Origin: Paramicrobacterium chengjingii
Lineage (GTDB): Bacteria > Actinomycetota > Actinomycetes > Actinomycetales > Microbacteriaceae
Assembly (NCBI RefSeq): GCF_011751765.2
Contig: NZ_CP061169.1
Location: forward strand, 1,054,001 to 1,118,000
Reading direction: 5' to 3'
Length of the DNA: 64,000 bases
Shown here: in pieces, positions 52,079-60,328 of the stretch
Layout: each line of letters starts with the position of its first letter
Numbering within the stretch: the stretch's first letter is position 1
Translations under genes and position numbers: made by a program
Notes under the pieces: generated by a model
Told to the model about the DNA's origin: nothing
Databases searched by the model: none
Seen by the model: the letters and a program-made list of their open reading frames with translations, nothing else

Positions 52079-53077
52079 ATGAAAAAGACCAGGGCGATGA
52101 TGGGGCTCGCCGTTGCCACCGTTGGCGCACTCGCGCTAGCCGGGTGCAGCGGTGACCAGTCAGGCGGCGAAGATGGCGGCGGCAAAGAGAAGCTGACGAT
52201 CGGCATCAGTCAGCTCGTGCAGCATCCCGCTCTTGACGCAGCGACCGAAGGTTTCAAACAGGCATTCATCGACGCAGGTTACGTTGAGGGTGAAACGATC
52301 GAGTTCGACGTGCAGAACGCCAACGGTGAGCAGTCGACGGCCGTCACGATCGCCCAGAACTTCGCAACGCAGGATCTCGACATGGTGCTCGCCGTGGCGA
52401 CGCCAGCGGCGCAGGCCGCAGCACAGGCTATCGCCGACATTCCCGTGCTCTTCACTGCCGTCACGGATGCCGAATCCGCAGAACTTGTCGAGTCGAACGA
52501 GAAGCCGGGTAGCAACATCACGGGAACGAGTGATGCGGCCCCGATTGGCGACCAGCTCGACCTGCTGAAGCAGATCGCGCCCGACGCGAAAGACGTCGGC
52601 ATTGTTTACAGCTCTGGCGAGGTCAACTCGGAGGTTCAGGTGAAAGCGGCGAAGGAAGCCGCAGGTGAGCGCGACCTGACCATCTCGACACAGACCGTAA
52701 CCACGGCAAACGACATCGCGCAGGCCGTTGAAGCGCTCGGTGACGTTGACGCCATTTACGTTCCGACAGACAACACAGTCGTCTCGGGAATCGCGTCGCT
52801 CATTCAGGTGGCCGAGAAAAAGCAGATTCCCGTGATCGGCGCCGAGTCGGGAACCGTCGAGGGCGGTGCGATTGCGACGCTCGGCATCGACTACACGAAG
52901 CTCGGGCAGCAGACAGGCGAGATGGCCCTCAAGATTCTCACGGAGGATGCCGATCCGGCGACCATGCCCGTTGAAATCTCGAAGGACTTCACATATGTCG
53001 TGAATCCGGGCGCTGCCGAGCGCATGGGTGCCACCATTCCCCAAGAAATTCTCGACAAGGCAGAGACCGTCGAATAG
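52079..53077 (+). CDS. ABC importer substrate-binding lipoprotein, TrpX-like
   Basis: A 332-residue lipoprotein (lipobox ALAGC, Cys 23) of the ABC_sub_bind family (PF04392): KLTIGISQLVQHPALDAATE, NFATQDLDMVLAVATPAAQAA and DVDAIYVPTDNTVVSGI are typical. The family includes TrpX of streptococcal tryptophan importers. ATG 52079 follows AAAGGAG. Heads a three-gene operon with a permease and an ATPase. The ligand, tryptophan or another aromatic, is by family analogy only. Confidence 0.88.
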   Translation: MKKTRAMMGLAVATVGALALAGCSGDQSGGEDGGGKEKLTIGISQLVQHPALDAATEGFKQAFIDAGYVEGETIEFDVQNANGEQSTAVTIAQNFATQDLDMVLAVATPAAQAAAQAIADIPVLFTAVTDAESAELVESNEKPGSNITGTSDAAPIGDQLDLLKQIAPDAKDVGIVYSSGEVNSEVQVKAAKEAAGERDLTISTQTVTTANDIAQAVEALGDVDAIYVPTDNTVVSGIASLIQVAEKKQIPVIGAESGTVEGGAIATLGIDYTKLGQQTGEMALKILTEDADPATMPVEISKDFTYVVNPGAAERMGATIPQEILDKAETVE

Positions 53078-53104
53078 CACCCGTTCCCAGAAGAGGTACT
53101 CCGC

Positions 53105-54115
53105 ATGATCGGCGCTCTCGAAATCGGGATCATCTACGGCGTTATGGCGCTGGGGGTGTATCTCACGTTCCGTGTGCTCAACTTTCCCGACCTGACGGTT
53201 GACGGGAGTTTCACGACCGGCGCCGCAGTTGCCGCCGCGATGATCACCAACGGCATGAACCCCGTGGTCGCCACCCTTGCTGGTGGCGCCGCCGGGCTCG
53301 TGGCCGGTGCCATTACGGGCATACTGCATACGAAGGGGCGCATTGACGGCCTGCTCGCGGGAATTCTCACCATGATCGCGCTCTGGTCGGTTAATCTTCG
53401 CATCATGGGTACGGCGAAGGAAGGCGCGACCGTGGCGGCGAACCTGCCGCTGCTGCGTGCAGAATCCGTGTTCACGCCGATGAAAGACGCCGAGATCCTG
53501 CGCACATGGGTCGGAGTCGGCATCCTCTTCGTCGCCGTCATGGTGATGAAGCTCATTGTCGACTGGTTTCTCTCGACGAATCTCGGGCTGGCAATTCAAG
53601 CGACCGGCGACAACGGCCCCATGATTCGCAGCTTCGGTGTGTCAACGGATGGCACGACGATTCTCACTCTTGCGCTCTCGAACGCTCTCGTCGCCATATG
53701 CGGCGCGCTCGTCGCTCAGTATCAGGGCTTTGCAGACATCAGCATGGGCATTGGTCTGATTCTCGTTGGACTCGCGTCGGTGATTCTGGGGCAGGCGGTG
53801 CTCGGGCAGCGGTTCATCTGGGTCTCGACGTTCGCCGTCGTCTTCGGGGCAGTGCTCTACCGCCTCATCATCTTCTATGCCATGCGGGTGGGACTCGACC
53901 CGAACGACATGAAGCTCGTCACGGCGGCGCTCGTGGTGCTCGCTCTGCTTTTGCCGAGATGGGGATTTCTCAAACGCATCCCGTCACTGCGCGGACGCGG
54001 TGGGCGCGTTCCGCCGCGGGATGCCGCTCCCGGCGATGGCGCGGCCCCCTCCGTCAGCCACCCCGGAGAGCCAGCCGGAGTGACGACAGCTTCTACATCG
54101 AGCGACGGAAAGTAG
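53105..54115 (+). CDS. ABC importer permease, TrpY-like
   Basis: A 336-residue permease of the branched-chain/ribose (BPD_transp_2) type with about nine helices. It begins with GIIYGVMALGVYLTFRVLNF and contains FPDLTVDGSFTTGAAVAA, the usual signature of TrpY-like permeases. The tail after residue 290 is hydrophilic, rich in Gly, Pro and Ala, and without obvious function. ATG 53105. Confidence 0.88.
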   Translation: MIGALEIGIIYGVMALGVYLTFRVLNFPDLTVDGSFTTGAAVAAAMITNGMNPVVATLAGGAAGLVAGAITGILHTKGRIDGLLAGILTMIALWSVNLRIMGTAKEGATVAANLPLLRAESVFTPMKDAEILRTWVGVGILFVAVMVMKLIVDWFLSTNLGLAIQATGDNGPMIRSFGVSTDGTTILTLALSNALVAICGALVAQYQGFADISMGIGLILVGLASVILGQAVLGQRFIWVSTFAVVFGAVLYRLIIFYAMRVGLDPNDMKLVTAALVVLALLLPRWGFLKRIPSLRGRGGRVPPRDAAPGDGAAPSVSHPGEPAGVTTASTSSDGK

Positions 54116-54120
54116 GAGCC

Positions 54121-54912
54121 ATGCTCGACATTGATTCACTGACAAAGACCTTCTTTCCCGGAAGCGTCAACGAACGTCGTGCTCTTGCCGACGTGAGCCT
54201 CCGGCTCAACGAGGGCGATTTCGTGACGGTGATCGGGTCAAACGGCGCCGGAAAATCGACTCTTCTGAACGCCGTCTCCGGCCGCTACACGGTGGATGCA
54301 GGTTCGATCACGATCGACGAGAAAAATGTGAACCGACTCAAGGAGCACCAGCGAGCACGCTATGTCGGCCGGGTGTTCCAAGACCCGATGGCGGGAACCG
54401 CTCCGAACCTCACTATTGAGCAGAACCTCGCCCTCGCCGTTCGACGCGGCAAGCGTCGAGGGCTCGGGATCGCTCTCGGTGCACAGCAGCGGGAGCACTT
54501 TCGCACAGAACTGCGCACGCTGGAACTCGGTCTCGAGGACCGACTCTCTGCGAAGGTCGGGTTGCTCTCTGGCGGTCAGCGGCAGGCACTCTCGCTGCTC
54601 ATGGCTGGATTCACGAGTCCTCGAATTCTGCTACTCGACGAGCACACCGCTGCACTAGACCCGCAGCGTGCCGCGCTCGTCGCAGGACTCACTGAGCGCA
54701 TCGTTACGCAGGACAAGCTGACCACGCTCATGGTGACGCACAACATGGAGCAAGCGTTGTCGCTTGGAAACCGGCTCATCATGATGCACGAGGGGCGCAT
54801 CGTGTATGAAGCATCCGCCGACGAGAAGAAGAAACTGACGGTGCCGCTGCTACTCGCTGAGTTCTCGAAAATCAAGGGTGCTACGTTCGATGACCGCGCA
54901 CTCTTGAATTGA
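54121..54912 (+). CDS. ABC importer ATP-binding protein, TrpZ-like
   Basis: A 263-residue ATPase. Walker A GSNGAGKST, signature LLSGGQRQALSLLMA and Walker B ILLLDEHTAALDP. The DEH in place of DEP after Walker B is common in this subfamily. ATG 54121 has TAGGAG upstream and lies six bases after the permease stop. Completes the importer; the terminator at 54973-55009 follows. Confidence 0.9.
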   Translation: MLDIDSLTKTFFPGSVNERRALADVSLRLNEGDFVTVIGSNGAGKSTLLNAVSGRYTVDAGSITIDEKNVNRLKEHQRARYVGRVFQDPMAGTAPNLTIEQNLALAVRRGKRRGLGIALGAQQREHFRTELRTLELGLEDRLSAKVGLLSGGQRQALSLLMAGFTSPRILLLDEHTAALDPQRAALVAGLTERIVTQDKLTTLMVTHNMEQALSLGNRLIMMHEGRIVYEASADEKKKLTVPLLLAEFSKIKGATFDDRALLN

Positions 54913-54972
54913 GAACTACTCGATTTCGTAGCTGCGTCTTGTCAATGACGAGGCCTGCTCATCGATTTAACG

Positions 54973-55009
54973 GCGAAAGCCCCACGGACTGTGTCCATGG
55001 GGCTTTCGC
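54973..55009. terminator. bidirectional terminator between the importer operon and the cold-shock gene
   Basis: GCGAAAGCCCCA pairs with TGGGGCTTTCGC in a perfect 12-bp stem. It lies between two convergent genes (importer ATPase on +, cold-shock gene on -). Runs of A and T within the stem (GAAAG/CTTTC) rather than a tail. Confidence 0.8.
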
Positions 55010-55021
55010 GGTGTTCAGTGC

Positions 55022-55228
55022 TCAGTCGAGCGGGCGAATGTTCTCCGCCTGCAGACCCTTGGGGCCCTGAGCCACGTCGTACTCGACCTGCTGGTTCTCG
55101 TTGAGCGTACGGTAGCCGCTCGTTGCGATTGCCGAGTAGTGCGCGAAGACGTCAGACGAGCCGTCGGCGGGTGTGATGAATCCAAAGCCCTTTTCGGCGT
55201 TGAACCACTTGACGGTGCCGGTTGCCAT
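55022..55228 (-). CDS. cspA: cold-shock protein
   Basis: A 68-residue single-domain nucleic-acid chaperone. [18 protein letters not shown] contains RNP-1 (KGFGFI) and DVFAHYS is RNP-2. It melts RNA structure and supports translation at low temperature or during growth. ATG 55228 is preceded by AAGGAG; the longer frame upstream is leader. The leader contains the palindrome at 55253-55269. Confidence 0.96.
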   Translation of the reverse strand: MATGTVKWFNAEKGFGFITPADGSSDVFAHYSAIATSGYRTLNENQQVEYDVAQGPKGLQAENIRPLD

Positions 55229-55537
55229 TGGTGTTACTCCTTGAGTTTGCGGACCCCGACTGTCGGGGTGCGCCATTGCCGTGTTTCTGTCCGCTCCCTC
55301 AAGTGCACTGACCGCCACCCTTCGACGGCACGTGCGCAAAAAATCACTGCGTACACAACTACTGCGATTCTCAACCTAGTGCAGACAAGCTGGTAAAACG
55401 AGGTCTGTGACCAAACTGACATGAGAATTTGTGTTTCGCGGGCGAAGAAGCTTCATTTCACTCTGTTACAGCCCGACTTCGTGCGCGCAGAGACCCTGCT
55501 TACTGTTGAAGCATTCCCTTCAAGCAAAGGACTCCCC
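55229..55537. promoter_or_regulatory. 309-bp divergent promoter region between cspA and metQ
   Basis: Contains the cspA leader and the promoter of the MetQNI importer. On the minus strand a perfect palindrome ACCCCGAC-T-GTCGGGGT (55253-55269) would form a stable hairpin about 25 bases upstream of the cspA start, next to its ribosome site. An A-rich run (55338-55343) marks an AT-rich part in which promoters probably lie. I see no SAM riboswitch and no convincing coding frame. Confidence 0.5.
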
Positions 55538-56437
55538 GTGTCGAAAAAGAAGATCTTCGCAGCGCTCGCCGCACTGCCTCTGATTGCCACTCTTGCCGCA
55601 TGCTCAAGTACAGGTGCAGAGGCATCCGCAGAGAAGGGCACAGCAGATAATCCAGTGAAGATCGGCGTTGTCGGCGCAAGCGACCCCTACTGGGAGACCT
55701 ACACGCAAGCAGCTGCAGACGAGGGCATAACCGTCGAGATCGTCGACTTCGGTGAGTACACTCAGCCGAACCCCGCGCTCTCCGAGGGCGACATCGACAT
55801 CAATCAGTTTCAGCACGTGATCTACCTCGCGCAGTACAACGAAGCATCCGGTGACGACCTCACGCCGATTGGCGCAACAGCGATCTACCCGCTGGGCCTG
55901 TACTCGACGCAGTACGACTCGGTCGAAGACATCCCTGACGGCGCTGAAGTCGCCGTGCCGAATGACGAGTCGAACCAGGCACGAGGCCTCCTCGTGCTGC
56001 AGTCTGCCGGTCTCATCGAGCTGAAGGGCGGCGGAAGCGTCTTTTCGACAGTCGCCGACGTCGATGAGTCAGCGTCCCGCGTGAAAGTGACGGCGCTTGA
56101 GGCGAGCCTCACACCGACGTCGCTTCCCGACGTGGCGGCGGCGATCATCAACAACGACTTCATCGAAGACTCGGGACTGAAGGCTTCAGACGCCATCGCA
56201 CAGGACGACCCGGCCGATCCCAACGCGGTTCCCTACATCAACATCTTCGTGACGAAGGCCGAAGACGCCGACAACGAGGTCTACAACAAGCTCGTGGAGA
56301 TTTACCACAACAGCCAAGATGTTCTCGATGGTGTGCAGAAGACGGCCGGCGGCACCGCCCAGTTCGTCGACACGTCGGCGAAAGATCTGCAGGCCTCACT
56401 CGACGAGGTCGTCGCCGATATCAAGGATCAGGGCTGA
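55538..56437 (+). CDS. metQ: methionine-type ABC importer lipoprotein
   Basis: A 299-residue NlpA/MetQ-family lipoprotein (lipobox TLAAC, Cys 22). Characteristic segments are KIGVVGASDPYWETYTQAAA, DFGEYTQPNPALSEGDIDIN and FQHVIYLAQYN. Delivers D/L-methionine or related amino acids to MetNI. GTG 55538 follows AAAGGA. A long frame upstream is open but carries no signal-peptide features. A strong hairpin separates it from metN. Confidence 0.92.
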   Translation: MSKKKIFAALAALPLIATLAACSSTGAEASAEKGTADNPVKIGVVGASDPYWETYTQAAADEGITVEIVDFGEYTQPNPALSEGDIDINQFQHVIYLAQYNEASGDDLTPIGATAIYPLGLYSTQYDSVEDIPDGAEVAVPNDESNQARGLLVLQSAGLIELKGGGSVFSTVADVDESASRVKVTALEASLTPTSLPDVAAAIINNDFIEDSGLKASDAIAQDDPADPNAVPYINIFVTKAEDADNEVYNKLVEIYHNSQDVLDGVQKTAGGTAQFVDTSAKDLQASLDEVVADIKDQG

Positions 56438-56459
56438 GCCTCAACCCCAGCACCAGAAT

Positions 56460-56492
56460 GATCCGGCGGGCGCCACAGGCTCCCGCCGGATC
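56460..56492 (+). promoter_or_regulatory. intercistronic hairpin between metQ and metN
   Basis: GATCCGGCGGG and CCCGCCGGATC form a perfect 11-bp stem with an 11-base loop, 22 bases after the metQ stop and 25 bases before the metN start. It could stabilise the metQ message or partly terminate, giving more binding protein than transporter. Confidence 0.6.
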
Positions 56493-56517
56493 GCTGTGAA
56501 ATCGTAAGGACGCCATC

Positions 56518-57546
56518 GTGCCCATCGTCAGCCTCAGAGATGTGACGAAATCGTACCCCTCACCGACAGAGAAGGGTGAGGTCGTCAACGCCATCGACAA
56601 CGTGAGTCTCGATATCGAGCAGGGCGAGGTGTTCGGGATCATCGGTTATTCGGGCGCAGGCAAGTCGACGCTCGTACGCTTGATCAACGCCCTCGAGCCG
56701 GTGACACGTGGAACAGTCGAGGTGGACGGCACCGACATCACCGGGCTTGGGGAACGCGATCTGCGCACGATGCGGCTCGAGATCGGCATGATCTTTCAGC
56801 AGTTCAACCTGTTCAACTCCAAGTCTGTCGCGAAGAACATCGCGTACCCACTTGTTATTGCCGGGATGCCGCGTGCAGAACGCGCTCGGCGTGTCGCCGA
56901 ACTTCTCGACTTCGTCGGGCTCTCCGACAAAGGGCGCAGTTACCCTGATCAACTCTCGGGAGGCCAGAAGCAGCGAGTCGGCATCGCACGTGCTCTCGCC
57001 ACGAATCCACGCATCCTCCTCGCCGATGAAGCGACAAGCGCGCTGGATCCCGAGACCACGCACGAGGTGCTCGGTCTTCTCGACCGGGTCAACCGGGAAC
57101 TCGGCATCACGATCGTTGTCATCACCCACGAGATGGACGTCATCAGATCGATTGCAAGCCGCGTCGCCGTCATGGAGCAGGGACGCATCATCGAGAAGGG
57201 CGGGGTGTTCGACGTGTTCAGCAATCCACAGCATCCGGCCTCTCGTCGATTCGTCTCAACAGTCGTGAAAGGAATTCCGGAGCCGTACGAGGTGACGACG
57301 CTGCGCTCACGCCACGACGGACGCATTGTGACGTTCTCGTTTCGAGATGGGGACCGTTCGCAGTCTGACGTTTTTGTCGAGCTCGCCCGCGCGAATGTCG
57401 AGTTCGAGCTCGTGTATGGCGGAATCAACGACATTCGGGGGAGAGCTTTCGGCCATCTCACGCTCGCGCTTCGGGGCGACAACGCGGCAATCGACGGCGC
57501 CCTCCGCACCATCGGAGCGACGATCGACGTGGTGGAGGCCGCCTGA
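56518..57546 (+). CDS. metN: methionine importer ATP-binding protein
   Basis: A 342-residue ATPase. Walker A GYSGAGKST, signature LSGGQKQRVGIARALA and Walker B ILLADEATSALDP identify the MetN family; the C-terminal about 95 residues (YEVTTLRSRHDGRIVTFSFR ...) form the NIL domain that senses methionine for feedback inhibition. GTG 56518. The stop overlaps the metI start (TGATG). Confidence 0.95.
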   Translation: MPIVSLRDVTKSYPSPTEKGEVVNAIDNVSLDIEQGEVFGIIGYSGAGKSTLVRLINALEPVTRGTVEVDGTDITGLGERDLRTMRLEIGMIFQQFNLFNSKSVAKNIAYPLVIAGMPRAERARRVAELLDFVGLSDKGRSYPDQLSGGQKQRVGIARALATNPRILLADEATSALDPETTHEVLGLLDRVNRELGITIVVITHEMDVIRSIASRVAVMEQGRIIEKGGVFDVFSNPQHPASRRFVSTVVKGIPEPYEVTTLRSRHDGRIVTFSFRDGDRSQSDVFVELARANVEFELVYGGINDIRGRAFGHLTLALRGDNAAIDGALRTIGATIDVVEAA

Positions 57547-58205
57547 TGGATCAGATCATCGACCTTCTGCCCACACTGCTCGAGGCGACGGGTGAGACTC
57601 TCTATCTTGTCTCGATCAGCCTGGTCTTCGGCGGTATCGGGGGACTCATTCTGGGACTCGCCCTCTACGTGACCCGCCGCGGCGGCATCTACGCGAATCG
57701 GGGCGTCTTCACGGTGCTGAACGTGATCGTGAACTTCTTCAGGCCCATTCCGTTCATTATCTTCGTTCCTGCGATGCAACCATTGATTCGTCCCGTGATT
57801 GGAACCGGGATTGGCAACAACGCGATGATCATGGCGATCTCGCTCGCGGCGATTTTCGGCATCAGCCGGATCGTCGAGCAAAACCTCGTGACGGTGCCAC
57901 ACGGCGTGCTCGAAGCATCACGGGCGTCGGGGGCGAGTCGACTGCGCACCATTTGGTCGGTTGTGCTCCCGGAAGCGCTGGGCCCCTTGATTCTCGGTTA
58001 CACATTCATCTTCGTGGCGATCGTTGAGATGTCGGCTCTCGCCGGCTACCTGGGCGGAGGCGGACTGGGTTCCTTCGCCATTCAATGGGGCTTCAGACAG
58101 TTCGAGCCCGTTGTCACCTGGTCTGCCGTGATCGTGATCGTGATCATTGTGCAGGTCGTTCAATACTTTGGCAACACGCTCGCACGCACGGTGCTGCGCC
58201 GCTGA
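57546..58205 (+). CDS. metI: methionine importer permease
   Basis: A 219-residue permease with five helices and the MetI motifs ATGETLYLVSISLVFGG, NFFRPIPFIIF and the ATPase-coupling loop GVLEASRASGASRLRTIWSV. Completes MetQNI. ATG 57546. Its stop directly abuts the stop of the convergent MarR gene. Confidence 0.95.
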   Translation: MDQIIDLLPTLLEATGETLYLVSISLVFGGIGGLILGLALYVTRRGGIYANRGVFTVLNVIVNFFRPIPFIIFVPAMQPLIRPVIGTGIGNNAMIMAISLAAIFGISRIVEQNLVTVPHGVLEASRASGASRLRTIWSVVLPEALGPLILGYTFIFVAIVEMSALAGYLGGGGLGSFAIQWGFRQFEPVVTWSAVIVIVIIVQVVQYFGNTLARTVLRR

Positions 58206-58706
58206 TCACACCTCGTCGAATCCAAGCAGAAGCCTTCGCAGCAGCATCGCGAGGGTGTGCTGGTCGTCGGCGCTGAGTGTGCTGAGAAGCTCAGACTCAG
58301 CATCGACGAGCCGCGTGATAGCGGCATCCACTTGGGCAAGGCCCGTCCGTGTCATGATGACGAGAATTCCGCGCCCGTCATTGGGATCTGTTCTGCGCTC
58401 GACGAGACCTCGGGTGACCAGACGGTCGATGCGGTTCGTCATGGTGCCACTCGACACGAGAGTCTGTGTCAGAAGCTGCTTCGGGCTCAACGTGAAGGGA
58501 TCGCCTGCGCGCCTCAATGCAGAAAGCACATCGAACTCCCAGGACTCCAGTTTCGACCGCGTGAACGCGTCGCGTCGCGCTCGCTCGAGATGCCGCGAAA
58601 GCCGCCCCACACGCGAGAGAACCTGCAGGGGCGAGAACGTGAGGTCGGGGCGCTCGCGTTCCCAGGCCGTCACAATGCGGTCGACCTCGTCGTGTGAATC
58701 TGCCAT
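58206..58706 (-). CDS. MarR-family transcriptional regulator
   Basis: A 166-residue winged-helix regulator. Recognition region LSPKQLLTQTLVSSGTMTNRI and wing VERRTDPNDGRGILVIMT (DxR motif DGR) are clear. The segment SGTMTNRIDRL is typical of one large MarR subgroup. ATG 58706 is chosen; the upstream in-frame start is less likely. Convergent with metI with no gap; targets unknown. Confidence 0.88.
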   Translation of the reverse strand: MADSHDEVDRIVTAWERERPDLTFSPLQVLSRVGRLSRHLERARRDAFTRSKLESWEFDVLSALRRAGDPFTLSPKQLLTQTLVSSGTMTNRIDRLVTRGLVERRTDPNDGRGILVIMTRTGLAQVDAAITRLVDAESELLSTLSADDQHTLAMLLRRLLLGFDEV

Positions 58707-58790
58707 GTGCCCATTATCCTGTGTGCCCCACTGACACGACCACCCCGTGACATCTGGCAAACTGGAACCTGTGCACTTTCAAGTGCGCGG

Positions 58791-58862
58791 TCCGCCTTGG
58801 TGTAATGGCAGCACGACAGCCTTTGGAGCTGTGAAGTCTAGGTTCGAGTCCTGGAGGCGGAG
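58791..58862 (+). tRNA. tRNA-Gln (anticodon TTG)
   Basis: A 72-nt cloverleaf. The acceptor stem TCCGCCT (58791-58797) pairs with AGGCGGA (58855-58861), discriminator G 58862. Anticodon arm ACAGC-CTTTGGA-GCTGT gives TTG, and the T-arm CTAGG-TTCGAGT-CCTGG is standard. The CCA end is not encoded. The glmU ATG starts two bases after it, and its likely ribosome site lies inside the tRNA 3' half. Confidence 0.95.
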
Positions 58863-58863
58863 C
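58853..58863 (+). promoter_or_regulatory. glmU ribosome-binding site inside tRNA-Gln
   Basis: GGAGGCGG at 58853-58860 ends three bases before the glmU ATG at 58864. It is also the 3' strand of the T-stem and acceptor stem of tRNA-Gln. On a read-through transcript the site would be free only if the tRNA fold opens, and tRNA 3' processing would cut it from the glmU message. Confidence 0.6.
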
Positions 58864-60294
58864 ATGAGCGATAAAAAACTGGCCGTCGTCATTCTCGCCG
58901 CTGGTCAGGGGACGCGAATGAAGTCGCGGTTGCCGAAGCTGCTGCACCCCATTGCCGGTGCTCCGATGCTCAGCCATGTGCTCGCAACTGCCCGGGCGCT
59001 GGATGCCGAGCACGTCGTCACCGTCGTGCGACATGAGCGCGACCGTGTCGCCGAGGTCGTGGTGAGCGAGCTGGCCGCGAGCCTTGTTGTGGATCAAGAT
59101 GAGACGCCGGGCACTGGTCGCGCTGTGGAGCAGGCGGTCGAGGCGCTTCCGAGCGACTTCGACGGTGATGTACTCGTGATCAATGGCGATGTGCCCCTGC
59201 TGGATTCAGGAACGCTGACGCAGTTGGTTGAAAAGCACCGGGCGGCCGTCGCCTCGGCGACTTTGCTTTCGGCAATGCTCGAGGATGCCACGGGATACGG
59301 ACGCATCATCCGGGCAAAAGACGGATCACTCGACCGCATCGTTGAGCAGAAGGATGCCTCCGTTGCGGAACTCTCGGTCAATGAGATCAACGCTGGGGTT
59401 TACGTCTTCGCTTCGTCGGCGCTGCGGCGGGAGTTGACGAAGCTCACGACGGACAACGCGCAGGCGGAGAAGTACATCACCGATGTTGTTGGGCATTTGC
59501 GTGAGACCGGTGAATCGGTTTCCGCCGTGTCGGTGTCGGAGCCGTGGGTGATCGAGGGTGTCAACGACCGCGTTCAGCTGAGCGCGGCCGCTGCGCGTTT
59601 GAACACTCTGATCATTCGCGGTTGGCAGCGCGAGGGCGTCACCGTGCAAGATCCGTCGTCGACGTGGATCGACATCAAAGCGTCTTTGGCGCCTGACGTC
59701 ACGATCAAGCCGGGCACTCAGATTCTCGGAGCCACCGTTGTCGCGGCGGGCGCAGAGATCGGCCCCGACACGACACTCGTCGACTGCGAAATCGGCGAGG
59801 ATGCTGTCGTCACACGCACCGATGCGACTCTCGCCGTGATCGCAGCGGGAGCTACTGTTGGCCCGTTCTCGTACCTGCGCCCGGGAACCAGCCTCGGGGA
59901 GAACGGCAAGATCGGCGCCTTCGTCGAAACGAAGAATGCGAACATCGGCGGTGGAAGCAAGGTGCCGCATCTCTCGTATGTGGGGGATGCGACAGTGGGT
60001 GAAGGAGCAAATATCGGCGCTGGCACGATCTTCGCCAATTACGACGGAGTGAACAAGCACTCCTCGGTGATCGGATCGCATGTTCGCACCGGATCACACA
60101 ATGTCTTCGTCGCGCCGATTACGATTGGTGACGGCGCCTATACGGGTGCCGGAACTGTTGTGCGCAAGAACGTTCCTGCCGGGTCACTCGCCATCAGCGT
60201 GGCACCCCAACGGAATATGGACGGCTGGACAACAGCCAACCGCCCCGGGACGGCAGCCGCAGACGCTGCGGCCGCCGCGGAACCCGAAAAGTAG
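58864..60294 (+). CDS. glmU: bifunctional GlmU: glucosamine-1-P acetyltransferase and UDP-GlcNAc pyrophosphorylase
   Basis: A 476-residue two-domain enzyme making UDP-GlcNAc for peptidoglycan. The N-terminal uridylyltransferase has AVVILAAGQGTRMKSRLPK; the C-terminal left-handed beta-helix has hexapeptide repeats and the acetyltransferase region KVPHLSYVGDATVGEGANIG. The tail is Ala-rich. ATG 58864 follows GGAGG lying within the tRNA; the longer open frame would run through the tRNA and is rejected. Confidence 0.96.
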   Translation: MSDKKLAVVILAAGQGTRMKSRLPKLLHPIAGAPMLSHVLATARALDAEHVVTVVRHERDRVAEVVVSELAASLVVDQDETPGTGRAVEQAVEALPSDFDGDVLVINGDVPLLDSGTLTQLVEKHRAAVASATLLSAMLEDATGYGRIIRAKDGSLDRIVEQKDASVAELSVNEINAGVYVFASSALRRELTKLTTDNAQAEKYITDVVGHLRETGESVSAVSVSEPWVIEGVNDRVQLSAAAARLNTLIIRGWQREGVTVQDPSSTWIDIKASLAPDVTIKPGTQILGATVVAAGAEIGPDTTLVDCEIGEDAVVTRTDATLAVIAAGATVGPFSYLRPGTSLGENGKIGAFVETKNANIGGGSKVPHLSYVGDATVGEGANIGAGTIFANYDGVNKHSSVIGSHVRTGSHNVFVAPITIGDGAYTGAGTVVRKNVPAGSLAISVAPQRNMDGWTTANRPGTAAADAAAAAEPEK

Positions 60295-60328
60295 TCCGCA
60301 GGTCGAAAAGCGACAGAAAGCAGGGGTT

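Noticed and set aside
52160..53599. 479-codon open frame on the minus strand opposite the TrpX/TrpY-like genes
   Set aside because: Arg/His/Gly-rich translation without domains, antisense to clear family members.
55270..55537. SAM riboswitch or T-box before metQ
   Set aside because: No recognisable riboswitch core, T-box sequence or terminator/antiterminator pair in the leader.
58747..58863. In-frame N-terminal extension of glmU reading through the tRNA gene
   Set aside because: The extension would translate tRNA-Gln; GlmU homology begins at the ATG 58864, which has GGAGG upstream.
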